From Pseudonocardia sp. CNS-139 (lineage in GTDB: Bacteria > Actinomycetota > Actinomycetes > Mycobacteriales > Pseudonocardiaceae), in the NCBI GenBank assembly GCA_001942415.1, contig MKJX01000217.1:57106-121105 (forward strand): a stretch of 64,000 bases of DNA, read 5' to 3'. Of this stretch, positions 17,134 to 25,625 are shown piece after piece. The notes beneath the pieces are model-generated. The model worked only from the letters and a program-made list of their open reading frames with translations, had not been told where the DNA came from and ran no database searches. How positions within the stretch are numbered: the first letter of the stretch is position 1; each line of letters opens with the position of its first letter. The position numbers and the translations under genes are program-made.

Positions 17134-17355
17134 ATGTTCACCGACTTCTCGCAGCTCGTCGCCCAGTCCGAGCTCCACCGCAAGGAACTGCTCGCCGACG
17201 CCGACAACTACCGGCTCGCCCGGCTGGCCGGCGCCCTGCGCCACCGTTCGCGGGAGGAGCAGGAGGCGCCGCCACCGGACGATCCGCCCGAATCCGCGCC
17301 GGCTTCTGCCCACAGCAACAACCACTCGGATCGTCGGTACGCCGTGTCACGATGA
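17134..17355 (+). CDS. Small hypothetical protein upstream of the LuxR regulator
   Basis: The protein has 73 residues, starting MFTDFSQLVAQSELHRKELL, with an amphipathic helix (LADADNYRLARLAGALRH) and a Pro-rich tail. Its stop overlaps the start of the large regulator gene by 4 bp, so the two are coupled. The function is unknown. The frame is open to 17098, but the ATG begins at the helical core. Confidence 0.55.
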   Translation: MFTDFSQLVAQSELHRKELLADADNYRLARLAGALRHRSREEQEAPPPDDPPESAPASAHSNNHSDRRYAVSR

Positions 17356-20300
17356 CCGGCGTGGCGCGGCTGGGGGCGGGGATCGGCCTGGTGGGGCGCC
17401 GGCACGAGGTGTCGGCGCTGGTCGCCGCGCTGGGCCGGGCCACCGCCGGCCACGCCACCGGTGTCCTCATGTCCGGCGATGCCGGGGTCGGCAAGTCCCG
17501 CCTGGTCAACGAGGCCGTCGAGCGGGCCGCGGCCGACGGGTTCAGCGTGCTCGTCGGGCGCTGCCTCGACACGGCCGAGTCCGCGCTGCCGTACCTGCCG
17601 TTCACCGAGGTGGTCGGCACGCTCGCGGCCACCCAGCCCGAGCTGCTCGAACGCCACGAGGCACTGCGCCACCTGCTGCCCGGCGGCTGGGCCCGCGGCG
17701 GCACGGCCCGCGGCGAGGACCGCGACCTCGGCCAGCTCCGCGTGTTCGACGCCGTGCTGTCCTCGCTCGACGACCTGACAGCCGCCGCGCCGGTGCTGCT
17801 CGTCGTCGAGGACCTGCACTGGGCCGACCGGTCGAGCCGCGACCTGCTGGTGTTCCTGCTCTCGCGGCTCACCGGCCAGCGGCTGGTCGTGCTCGCCACC
17901 TACCGCACCGACGACCTGCACCGCCGGCACCCGCTGCGCCCGGTGCTCTCGGAGCTGGTGCGGCTGCCGGCCGTCGAGCGCGTCGACCTCGCGCCGCTCC
18001 CGGAGCCGGACGCGCTGCTGCTCGTGCGGGAGCTGGCCGACGGCACGCTGTCCGACGCGATGCTGCGCAGCGTGGCCCGGCGCAGCGAGGGCAACGCGTT
18101 CTTCGCCGAGGAGCTGGTCTCGGCCTCGTCCGACGGGCTGCCGCACGGGCTCGCCGAGGTGCTGCTGGCCCGTGTGGAGGCGCTCTCCCCGGCCACCCAG
18201 CGGATGCTGCGGATCGCGTCGGTCGCCGGCCGCCGGGTGCGGCACGACGGCCTGGCCGCCGTCTCCGGGCTGCCCGTCGACGAGCTGGAGCAGGCGCTGC
18301 GCGAGGCCGTCGCGCACCACGTGCTCGTCGCGGCGGGCACCCAGCCGGGCGGCCCGCCCGACGACGACGCCTACGTCTTCCGCCATGCGCTGCTCCGCGA
18401 GGCGATCTACCACGAGCTGCTGCCCGGCGAGCGCAGCCGGCTGCACGCCGCCTACGCCGCGCTGCTCGCGCTCCCGGGCGGGCGCGGTCCGCGGGAGGCC
18501 GCCGAGCCCGGCCGGGCCGCCGAGCTGGCCCACCACGCGATGGCCGGGCACGACCTGCCGCTCGCGCTGGCCGCGTCCGTCCAGGCGGCGCACGAGGCCA
18601 ACGACCGCGAGGCGCCCGCCGAGATCCTGGTCCACGCCGAACGGGCCATCGAGCTGTGGCCCGCCGTGCCCGACGCGGAGCGGGTGGCCGGGGCCGACGA
18701 GGCCACGCTCACGCGCTGGGCCGCGTGGGGCGCGAGCGCCACGGGCGACCCGGACCGCGGCATCGCGCTGGGCCGCCGCGCGCTGGAGCTGGCCACCGAG
18801 AAGGGCGATCCGCTGCTCACCTCGGCCATCGCCCGCCGCTACGCGCTGCGGCTGCTCGACCTCACGGGCCACGAGCAGGAGGCGCTGGCCACCACGCGGC
18901 GGGCGCTCGCGCTGATCGCCGACCTCCCGCCCTCGGCCGAGCTGGCGTTGACGTACGCCGTGCTCGCCCGGGTGCTCGGCCGGCTAGACCACCTCACCGA
19001 GGCCGCCGCCCAGGCCGGGAGCGCGCTGGAGATCGCGAAGTACGCCCCGGCGGACGAGGCGGTCGGCGCCGCGGGAGCCACGGCCGACGCGCTGGTCACG
19101 CTGGCCGTCTGCGCCGAGTACGACGGCCACCCGGAACGCGCCCGGCAGCTGCTCGCCGAGGCCAAGGAGCTGGCCCGGGAGTCCGGGTTCCTCACCGTGG
19201 AGCTGCGGGCGCACTACGCGGGAGGCATCTCCCTGCTGGACGAGGGCCGGCTGGCCGAGGCCGGCGACGAGTTCGCGGCCGGTGAGGAGCGGGCCGTCAC
19301 CAACGGCCTCACCTGGGGCGGCTACGGGCTGGAGCTGCGGGTCGCGCACGTCATCGCCCGGTTCCTGCGCGGCGAGTGGGACGCGGCGGAGGCGGCGGCC
19401 GAGATCGCGGGCGAGTCGGTGTCGGCCACGGTGGCCACCCGGCTCACGGCGGCCGGCCTGCTGCCCGCGGTCGGGCGCGGCCGGTTCGCGGCGGCCGAAC
19501 GCCGGCTGGCCGAGCTGCGCGACTTCGCGCCCGTCGACGACCAGGTGATCATGCTGATGGGCCAGGCCGGCGCGGAGGCGGCGCTGTGGCAGGGCCGTCC
19601 CGACGTCGCCGTGGAACGCGTCCAGGAGACGCTCACGGGCCTGCGCAACACCGGGTTCGTGGCCCCGCACCTGGGCGGCATCATGCTCGGCGCGCTCGGC
19701 GCGGCGGCCTACGCGGGGCTGGCCGCCGCCGGGCTGCGGCCCCGTGAGGAGGCCGCGGCCGGGGCCGCCGAGATGGTCCGGGCGGCCGAGGAGGCCGCGG
19801 AGCACGGCCTGCCGCGAGCGGGGGTGCTCGGGCCCGAGGGGCGCGCGTGGCTGGCGCAGGCCCGGGCCGAGCGCGCCCGCGCCGCCGGCGAGCCCGACCC
19901 CGACGCCTGGCGTGAGGTCGCGGCCGCGTTCGCGTACGAGGTGGCCGTTCGCGTACGAGGTGGCCGACTGCGCCGCCGGTTCCGGGCCGGCGCCGGCGCG
20001 CCCGGCTACCGCCAGTCCTACGCGCTGCTGCGGCGCGCGGAGGCGCTGCTGGCCGCCGGGGCGCCGCACCCGCAGGTCGAGCCCGACCTGCGGGCCGCCC
20101 TCGCCGGGGCCGAGCGGCTCGGAGCGGGCCCGCTCGGCGAGGCCGTCCGCGAGCTGGCCGAACGGGCCGGGGTGCGGCTCGCCGAGCCCGGCCCTGCCCG
20201 GCCCGCCGGGCCCGACCCGCTCACCCCGCGCGAGCGCTCGGTGCTCGCCCTTGTGGCCGGCGGCCGCACCAACCGCCAGATCGGCGCGGAGCTGTTCATC

Positions 20301-20423
20301 AGCGAGAAGACGGTGAGCGTGCACCTGTCGCGGGTGATGGCGAAGCTCGGCGCGAGCAGCCGCACCGAGGCCGTCGCCGTCGCCTACCGGCGCGGCCTGC
20401 TGGCCCCTGCGGGCCGCGCGTAG
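17352..20423 (+). CDS. Large ATP-binding LuxR-family regulator (LAL type)
   Basis: The protein has 1023 residues in three parts. An AAA-like NTPase domain carries Walker A SGDAGVGKS near residue 45 and Walker B LLVVEDLHWAD. A long helical, TPR-like region rich in Ala and Leu spans about residues 350-930. A LuxR helix-turn-helix ends the protein (PLTPRERSVLALVAGGRTNR, then LFISEKTVSVHLSRVMAKLG). LAL proteins are ATP-dependent activators in sugar and secondary metabolism; no such target is beside it. A 19-bp tandem duplication lies in the gene near residue 865. Confidence 0.88.
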   Translation: MTGVARLGAGIGLVGRRHEVSALVAALGRATAGHATGVLMSGDAGVGKSRLVNEAVERAAADGFSVLVGRCLDTAESALPYLPFTEVVGTLAATQPELLERHEALRHLLPGGWARGGTARGEDRDLGQLRVFDAVLSSLDDLTAAAPVLLVVEDLHWADRSSRDLLVFLLSRLTGQRLVVLATYRTDDLHRRHPLRPVLSELVRLPAVERVDLAPLPEPDALLLVRELADGTLSDAMLRSVARRSEGNAFFAEELVSASSDGLPHGLAEVLLARVEALSPATQRMLRIASVAGRRVRHDGLAAVSGLPVDELEQALREAVAHHVLVAAGTQPGGPPDDDAYVFRHALLREAIYHELLPGERSRLHAAYAALLALPGGRGPREAAEPGRAAELAHHAMAGHDLPLALAASVQAAHEANDREAPAEILVHAERAIELWPAVPDAERVAGADEATLTRWAAWGASATGDPDRGIALGRRALELATEKGDPLLTSAIARRYALRLLDLTGHEQEALATTRRALALIADLPPSAELALTYAVLARVLGRLDHLTEAAAQAGSALEIAKYAPADEAVGAAGATADALVTLAVCAEYDGHPERARQLLAEAKELARESGFLTVELRAHYAGGISLLDEGRLAEAGDEFAAGEERAVTNGLTWGGYGLELRVAHVIARFLRGEWDAAEAAAEIAGESVSATVATRLTAAGLLPAVGRGRFAAAERRLAELRDFAPVDDQVIMLMGQAGAEAALWQGRPDVAVERVQETLTGLRNTGFVAPHLGGIMLGALGAAAYAGLAAAGLRPREEAAAGAAEMVRAAEEAAEHGLPRAGVLGPEGRAWLAQARAERARAAGEPDPDAWREVAAAFAYEVAVRVRGGRLRRRFRAGAGAPGYRQSYALLRRAEALLAAGAPHPQVEPDLRAALAGAERLGAGPLGEAVRELAERAGVRLAEPGPARPAGPDPLTPRERSVLALVAGGRTNRQIGAELFISEKTVSVHLSRVMAKLGASSRTEAVAVAYRRGLLAPAGRA
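19928..19965 (+). repeat. Exact 19-bp tandem duplication within the LuxR gene
   Basis: GTTCGCGTACGAGGTGGCC occurs twice with no gap (19928-19946 and 19947-19965). The unit is not a multiple of three, so it shifts the frame; the protein after it (YRQSYALLRRAEALL) is the right family frame. Either a compensating error is nearby or the duplication is genuine. Confidence 0.85.
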
Positions 20424-20578
20424 GGTCGCGCGCCGGTGATCCACTTCGCCGCGGGCAGTCGAGCGCACGGCGGCCGAGATGGGCGGGCTGCCGGTGGCGT
20501 TGCGCTGACCGGGTGGTTCGGCACCGCCCCGGGTGACGCACCGTTAACGGCCGATCGCCCGATCCCGATTGCACACCC

Positions 20579-20791
20579 GTGCGGACCTCCGGTCAGATCC
20601 CGCCCACCGTCACGACCCCGGCCCGGCGCAGGGCGGGGTGGGCCGTGGTGGCGGTGGTCGACACGGCGGCCCGGGTGGGGAGCGTGGTGACGCTCGCGGC
20701 GCTGCTGGTGCTCGCGGCCACCGCGGCCGGGCTCGCCGACGGCGTCACGGCCGGGGAGGCCCCGACCGTGACGGTCACGTACGAGCGCTGA
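20579..20791 (+). CDS. Possible small secreted or membrane peptide
   Basis: From GTG 20579 an open frame of 70 residues contains one hydrophobic stretch (VVTLAALLVLAATAAGLA) and a short polar tail ending TVTVTYER. No ribosome-binding site is clear. It is the only coding candidate in the 374 bp between the LuxR gene and the next minus-strand gene; I see no other structure there. Confidence 0.3.
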   Translation: MRTSGQIPPTVTTPARRRAGWAVVAVVDTAARVGSVVTLAALLVLAATAAGLADGVTAGEAPTVTVTYER

Positions 20792-20797
20792 CGGCGG

Positions 20798-21013
20798 TCA
20801 GGCGGCCTCGGACTGGGCGATCGGCGCCTTGAGCACGTGGTCGACCAGGCGCATCACGAGCTGGCCGCCGCCGAGCCGGTACCCGAACTCCTCCCAGGTG
20901 AGCAGCTCGCGGGAGAGCAGCTCGCCGACGGGGCCGGGGTAGAGGCGGGTCACGCGGAACGCGGCTGCACGCAGCCGCATCTTCTCGTGATGATCCATGG
21001 GGACGGGGGTCAT
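20798..21013 (-). CDS. Small conserved hypothetical protein, 71 residues
   Basis: The protein begins MTPVPMDHHEKMRLRAAAFR and continues LYPGPVGELLSRELLTWEEF. It has mixed charge and no membrane segment. A good GGAGGTGA site stands 9 bp before the ATG. I think similar proteins occur in other Pseudonocardiales, but I know no function. Confidence 0.6.
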   Translation of the reverse strand: MTPVPMDHHEKMRLRAAAFRVTRLYPGPVGELLSRELLTWEEFGYRLGGGQLVMRLVDHVLKAPIAQSEAA

Positions 21014-21085
21014 GTATCGACTCACCTCCGCGGTACGAAGCGGTCCGGCGCGTGCTCGGCGCTGAGTCGCCCGTGGGTGTACATC

Positions 21086-21106
21086 GTGAACCACCCCGAT
21101 GTTCAC
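21086..21106. promoter_or_regulatory. Inverted repeat GTGAAC-N9-GTTCAC
   Basis: The perfect 6-bp arms at 21086-21091 and 21101-21106 lie in the divergent gap between the small minus-strand gene and tenA. Centre spacing of 15 bp suits a dimeric repressor. This is a candidate operator only. Confidence 0.35.
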
Positions 21107-21220
21107 CCCGGCGTATCGTACCCGAAGAGTGACCGAAGTCTCACGATCCGCGAACGAGGCGTACGTGATCCGTGACCCAGAGCTGTGAAGAGGCCGTCAG
21201 ATGGCCGTAACGTGCCACGC

Positions 21221-21907
21221 ATGGTGACGACAGCCGGCTCCGGCTTGCGGACCCGGGACGTGCTCTGGTCGGACGTCGAGGACGTCTACGCGGCGATCCT
21301 CGCCCACCCCTTCATCGCCGGGCTGACCGACGGCACGCTCCCCCGCGCGGCGTTCCGGCACTACATCGTGCAGGACGCGCACTACCTGCGCGGCTACGCC
21401 AGGGCGCTCGCGGTGTGCGCGGCGAAGGCGCCGACCGAGGACGACACGGTGATGTTCGCCGAGCACGCCGCCGGCGCGATCGCCGCCGAGCGCGACCTGC
21501 ACGCGGCGCTGATGGGCGAGATGGGCTCCTCGCCCGAGGAGGCCGCGAAGGAGCCGGTCGCGCCGACGACCCAGGCGTACGTCTCGTACATGATGGCGTC
21601 GGCGCTGGGCGGGTCGTACGCCGAGGCCGTCGGCGCGGTGCTGCCCTGTTACTGGATCTACGCGCGGGTCGGCGACGAGCTGCTCGCCCGCAGCTCCCCG
21701 GACCCGCTCTACGCCCGCTGGATCGCGATGTACGGGGGCGAGGAGTTCCAGGCCGTGGTCGAGGCCGTGCTCGCGGTGACCGACCGGATCGGCGCCCGGC
21801 TCTCCCCCGACGACAGCGACGCGATGCGCCGCCACTTCCGCACGACGTCCCGGTACGAGTGGATGTTCTGGGACGCCGGGTACCGGCAGGAGACCTGGCC
21901 GGTCTGA
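21221..21907 (+). CDS. tenA: TenA family protein (aminopyrimidine aminohydrolase / thiaminase II)
   Basis: TenA hydrolyses aminopyrimidines from thiamine breakdown so they can be reused for thiamine synthesis. The all-helical protein has 228 residues. The catalytic Cys is C143 in LPCYWIY, the substrate-binding Asp is D52 in VQDAHYLRGYARAL, and Y120/Y123 and E213 (RYEWMFWD) match the B. subtilis site. It should therefore be active. No thi genes and no TPP riboswitch are visible nearby. The start is taken at ATG 21221; a GTG at 21185 is also in frame. Confidence 0.85.
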   Translation: MVTTAGSGLRTRDVLWSDVEDVYAAILAHPFIAGLTDGTLPRAAFRHYIVQDAHYLRGYARALAVCAAKAPTEDDTVMFAEHAAGAIAAERDLHAALMGEMGSSPEEAAKEPVAPTTQAYVSYMMASALGGSYAEAVGAVLPCYWIYARVGDELLARSSPDPLYARWIAMYGGEEFQAVVEAVLAVTDRIGARLSPDDSDAMRRHFRTTSRYEWMFWDAGYRQETWPV

Positions 21908-21919
21908 CGTCGCCGCTGG

Positions 21920-22314
21920 TCAGCGCTGGTCGAGGCGGTCCGGGATGAGGAAGTGGAGCAGGAACCGACCACCCCGACCACGATCGCGCCGAGGAACGCC
22001 GCGCCGAACCCGCCGACGCTGAACGGCAGCCCGACGACGCCGGCGATCCACCCGACCAGCATGAACAGCAGCGCGTTCACCACGAACGCGATGAGCCCGA
22101 GCGTCAGGACGTAGAACGGGCAGCCGACGACCTTGACGACCGGCTTGATGAAGGCGTTGACCAGCCCGAAGATGATCGCGACGGCGAGCAGCGTGCCCCA
22201 CCGCGCGGGCTCCGTGCCTGCCGTGTTGTCGATGCCCGGGACGATGAGGGTGGCCACCCACAGGCTGACGGCCACCACCAGCACCCGGATCGTGATCGCG
22301 AGGGCGTTCGACAT
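21920..22314 (-). CDS. Phage-holin-family (4 TM) membrane protein
   Basis: The protein is about 131 residues with four hydrophobic helices. FGLVNAFIKPVVKV, YVLTLGLIAFVVNALLFMLV and the terminal FLLHFLIPDRLDQR identify the Phage_holin_4_2 family, a chromosomal family common in actinobacteria and not evidence of a prophage. One base lost near 21968 shifts the last 20 residues. The function is unknown. Confidence 0.8.
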
Positions 22315-22319
22315 CGGTA

Positions 22320-23552
22320 TCAGTCCACCAGGGCCTGGTTGACCAGCGTGCGCAGCTGGGGGCGGATGGGGTAGGTGCTCGACGGCATGAGCTGGGTGAG
22401 GAACAGGGCGGTGACCTCGGCGGCCGGGTCGACCCAGAACGCCGTGCTCGCGAGCCCGCCCCACGCGTACTCGCCCTCGTGGGTGAGCTGCTTGCCCGCC
22501 GCCGCGTCGACGACCACGGAGAAGCCGAGCCCGAAGCCGACGCCGCGGTAGGGCGACTCGGCGAAGTTGGGCCGGCCGACCGTGTGCAGGTCGGCGCCGC
22601 CGGGCAGGTGGTTGCGCGTCATGTAGGCGACGGTGTGCGGGCCGAGCAGCCGCACGCCGTCCAGCTCGCCGCCGCGGGCGAGCATCTGCACGAACCGGTG
22701 GTAGTCGGCCGCGGTGGAGGCGAGCCCGCCGCCGCCGGAGAGGAACGCGGGCTCCCGGGTGATCGCCTCGCCCAGCACGGTGTTGCGGCGGAACCCGCCC
22801 GCCGGGTCCACGGAGTAGAGCGCGGCGAGCCGGCCGACGTCGTCCGGACCCACGGAGAACGCGGTGTCGGTCATGCCGAGCGGGTCCAGGACGTGCTCGG
22901 CGAAGAACGCGTCGAGCCGCTGCCCGGACGCGACCTCGACCACCCGGCCGAGCACGTCGGTGGAGACCGAGTAGTTCCACTCGGTGCCGGGCTGGAAGAC
23001 CAGCGGGATGCGGGCCCAGGTGTCGCACGCGGTGGCGAGGTCCATCCCGGTGGGGACGGCGACCTCGAAGCCCTTGGCGCGGTAGATGCCGTCGACGGCG
23101 TGCGCGTGGTGCCAGCCGTAGGTCAGCCCGGACGTGTGGGTGAGCAGGTGCCACACCCGCACCGGCTCGGTGGCCGGGACCGTGCCGGGGTTGGCGGACG
23201 AGCCGCCCGCGTAGACGCGCGCGTCCGCGAACGCGGGGATGTACCGCGACACCGGGTCGGTCAGCTGCAGCACACCCCGCTCGACCAGCATCATCGCCGC
23301 GACGGACGTGACCGGCTTGGTCATCGAGTAGATGCGCCAGAGGGTGTCGTCGGCGACCGGACGGCCGGCCTCGACGTCGGCCGTGCCGTAGTGGCCGTAG
23401 AGCACCACCCGGCCGCGGCGGGCGACGGCGACGGTCCAGCCGGCGAGCCGGCCCTCGTCGACGTAGCGCCGGAAGTGGCTCTCCACCCGTGCCAGACGGG
23501 ACCCGTCGATCCCCACCTCTTCCGGCTCGACGTCCACCTTGAGCTGCGCCAC
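22320..23552 (-). CDS. Serine hydrolase of the beta-lactamase/EstB family
   Basis: The 410-residue protein has the class C beta-lactamase-like fold. The active-site serine is in IYSMTKPVTSVAAM (SxxK), the tyrosine motif is WNYSVS, and a conserved HTSGLTYG and GGGGLASTAADYHRF follow. Members are esterases or peptidases more often than antibiotic-resistance enzymes. There is no signal peptide, so it probably acts in the cytoplasm. The GTG start at 23552 lies 10 bp after the preceding gene. Confidence 0.87.
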   Translation of the reverse strand: MAQLKVDVEPEEVGIDGSRLARVESHFRRYVDEGRLAGWTVAVARRGRVVLYGHYGTADVEAGRPVADDTLWRIYSMTKPVTSVAAMMLVERGVLQLTDPVSRYIPAFADARVYAGGSSANPGTVPATEPVRVWHLLTHTSGLTYGWHHAHAVDGIYRAKGFEVAVPTGMDLATACDTWARIPLVFQPGTEWNYSVSTDVLGRVVEVASGQRLDAFFAEHVLDPLGMTDTAFSVGPDDVGRLAALYSVDPAGGFRRNTVLGEAITREPAFLSGGGGLASTAADYHRFVQMLARGGELDGVRLLGPHTVAYMTRNHLPGGADLHTVGRPNFAESPYRGVGFGLGFSVVVDAAAGKQLTHEGEYAWGGLASTAFWVDPAAEVTALFLTQLMPSSTYPIRPQLRTLVNQALVD

Positions 23553-23562
23553 GGAGGCGACA

Positions 23563-23960
23563 CTACCGCCGCGCGATCTCCGGCAGCGGGCTCGCGGACG
23601 CGCGCGGCGGACGGCCGGATCGGTGCGGGCGGCGTCGTCGATGACGAGCACCCAGCCGCGTCCGCGGTCGCCCTCGCCGGTGTCCGGCGGGAAGAACGGG
23701 ACGGCCACGTCACGGCGCACCGAGCCGACGTCGACGGCCTGGCCGGTGCGCGGGTCGAACCACCACCCCTTGAGGTGCGGGCCGCGCAGCGCCGTGGTGT
23801 CCACGCGGACCGGCGCGCCGGTCGGCGTGTGCACGACGATGATCGAGTCGTCGATCGCGACCGGGCCCTCGTCGTCCGGCGGCGGGGACGCGGCCCCGGT
23901 CAGGGCCGGCAGCACGGTCACCGCGGCGATCGCCGCCGCCCACATCGGTGCTCGTGGCAT
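23563..23960 (-). CDS. Secreted protein with a collagenase-associated beta-sandwich-like domain
   Basis: A signal peptide (MPRAPMWAAAIAAVTVLPAL, cleavage probably at TGAASP) leads a 110-residue domain. The motif HLKGWWFDPRTGQAVDVG and FFPPDTGEGDRGRGWVLVID resembles the C-terminal putative collagen-binding domain found after glycosidase domains. Here it stands alone. One base lost near 23600 runs the frame into the next gene; restoring it gives a stop at 23563. Confidence 0.6.
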
Positions 23961-24096
23961 CGCGGCCCCCTCCCGGGTACGTCGTGCCGCCGAAGCTAGG
24001 AGCGCGGTGATTTCATGGTCAACCTCTTCGACCCGGTCGGGCCGGGATGCCCCGCTTCCGGGGGAACCCGCTGGTCGGGCGTGCGAAGGTGGAGCC

Positions 24097-24615
24097 GTGG
24101 AGTACCGCAGCGCGCTGCTCGTGATCGTCCCGGAGGCCGAGCCGCTCGTCGGCCCCCTGCGCGCCGCGCTGGACGGGAACGCCGCGCTCGGCGTGCGGGC
24201 GCACGTCACGGTCATGGCGCCGTTCCTGCCGCCCGCCGAGATCGACGACGGCGTGCACGCCGCGCTGCGCGAGATCGCGGCCGGGGTGCCCGCGTTCGAC
24301 GTCCGGTTCGCCGGGGTCGGCTGGTTCGACGAGTCGGTCTGGCTGGTCCCGGAGCCGGCCGCCCCGTTCGTGACGCTCACCCGGGCCGTCGCCGCGCGGT
24401 TCGGGCTGCGGCCCTACGGCGGTGAGTACGGCGACGACGTCGTGCCGCACCTGACCGTCGGTCACCGGGCCCCGGCGCAGCGCCTGCGGGCCGCCGCGGC
24501 GGAGGTGGAACGCGGACTCCCGCTCATGGCGCCCGTCCGCACGTTGTCGCTGCTCACCGGCACCGAGAAGGAGGAATCCTGGCGTGTCGTGGCGGAGTTC
24601 CCGCTGACCGGCTGA
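24097..24615 (+). CDS. 2'-5' RNA ligase-like protein (2H phosphoesterase superfamily)
   Basis: The two HxT motifs of the 2H superfamily are present: AHVTVMAPF near residue 35 and PHLTVGH near residue 120. The length of 172 residues fits. Members hydrolyse or join 2',5' or cyclic phosphodiester bonds in RNA or nucleotides; the substrate here cannot be inferred. The GTG start has AAGGTGGAG upstream. A patatin gene follows after 24 bp on the same strand. Confidence 0.85.
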   Translation: MEYRSALLVIVPEAEPLVGPLRAALDGNAALGVRAHVTVMAPFLPPAEIDDGVHAALREIAAGVPAFDVRFAGVGWFDESVWLVPEPAAPFVTLTRAVAARFGLRPYGGEYGDDVVPHLTVGHRAPAQRLRAAAAEVERGLPLMAPVRTLSLLTGTEKEESWRVVAEFPLTG

Positions 24616-24639
24616 GCCCCCGCGAGGGATGATCGGGGG

Positions 24640-25577
24640 GTGCCGCCCGCCCTGCCCGGTGACGACGAGGTGCTGAGAGCGCTCCTGCGCCGCCGCGACT
24701 CCGGAGACCGCGCCGACGGGCACACCATCGCGCTGGCCGTGAGCGGCGGCGGGATGCGCGGCGCGTACGCGGGCGGGATGGTGCACGCGCTGGACGACGC
24801 CGGGCTCGGCCCCGCGTTCGACGTCGTCTACGGCAGCTCGGCCGGGGCGTACGTCGGGGCCGGGCTGCTGCTGGGCAGCGGACGGGGGTCCTCGCACATC
24901 TTCTTCGAGGACATGGCGTGTCGGGCGTTCATCGACCTGCGCCGGTTCCCGCGCCGCCCGCTGGTGTCGCTCGACCACCTGCTCGACGACGTGCTCGTGC
25001 GGTCCAAGCCGCTGCACTGGGACCGGCTGCGGGACTCGCCCGTTCCGCTGCGCGTGATCGCGACGGCCGCCGACGACCTGCGGCCGCACGTGCTGGCGCC
25101 CACCACGTCGGCGGAGTGGAAGCTCGCGCTGCGGGCGACGGCCTCGATCCCGCTGCTCGCCGGCCCGCCGGTCGAGCTGCACGGGCGGCGGTGGATCGAC
25201 GGGTCGGTCACCGAACCGGTGCCGGTCCTGCGGGCGCTGCGCGACGGCGCGACCCACGTGCTCGCGCTGTTCACGCGGGCCGCGACCGAGCTGCGCCGCG
25301 GCCCGTCCGGGCCGGCGCGGTGGGCACGTGCCTCGACCTGGTCGCGCCCGGCCTCGGGATGATGGCGAACGAGAGCCACCGGCACGCGCCCGTGCTCGCC
25401 GTGCTGGCCGACGCCGCGCACCCCACGCGGGCGGGCGCGCACCTGCTCGCGCTCGTCCCCGAGCGGGACGCCGGGGTGCGCGGCCTCACCACGGACGTGC
25501 CGCGCGTCCGGATGGCGGCCCAGGAGGGCTACCGCACGGTCACGGCTGCGCTGCGCCGGGTGGCGGCGACCGCCTGA
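24640..25577 (+). CDS. Patatin-like phospholipase
   Basis: This is a lipid acyl hydrolase with a Ser-Asp dyad. The oxyanion glycines (AVSGGGMRGAYAGG), the nucleophile elbow YGSSAGAY and the Asp in RWIDGSVTEP are all present. One G is lost near 25312, between GPSGP and AVGTCLDLV. The length is about 312 residues after repair. It may be co-transcribed with the RNA ligase-like gene. Confidence 0.87.
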
Positions 25578-25625
25578 CCGTGGGCCGTCCTTGACCGTGG
25601 CCTGCGTCACCAGGAGGGTTGCCGC

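Noticed and set aside
21920..22314. Holin-family protein as a prophage remnant
   Set aside because: This holin-named family is a common chromosomal membrane protein in actinobacteria. No integrase, lysin, capsid or attachment site is nearby.
22320..23552. Beta-lactamase giving antibiotic resistance
   Set aside because: The family is mostly esterases and peptidases. There is no signal peptide and the context is not a resistance locus.
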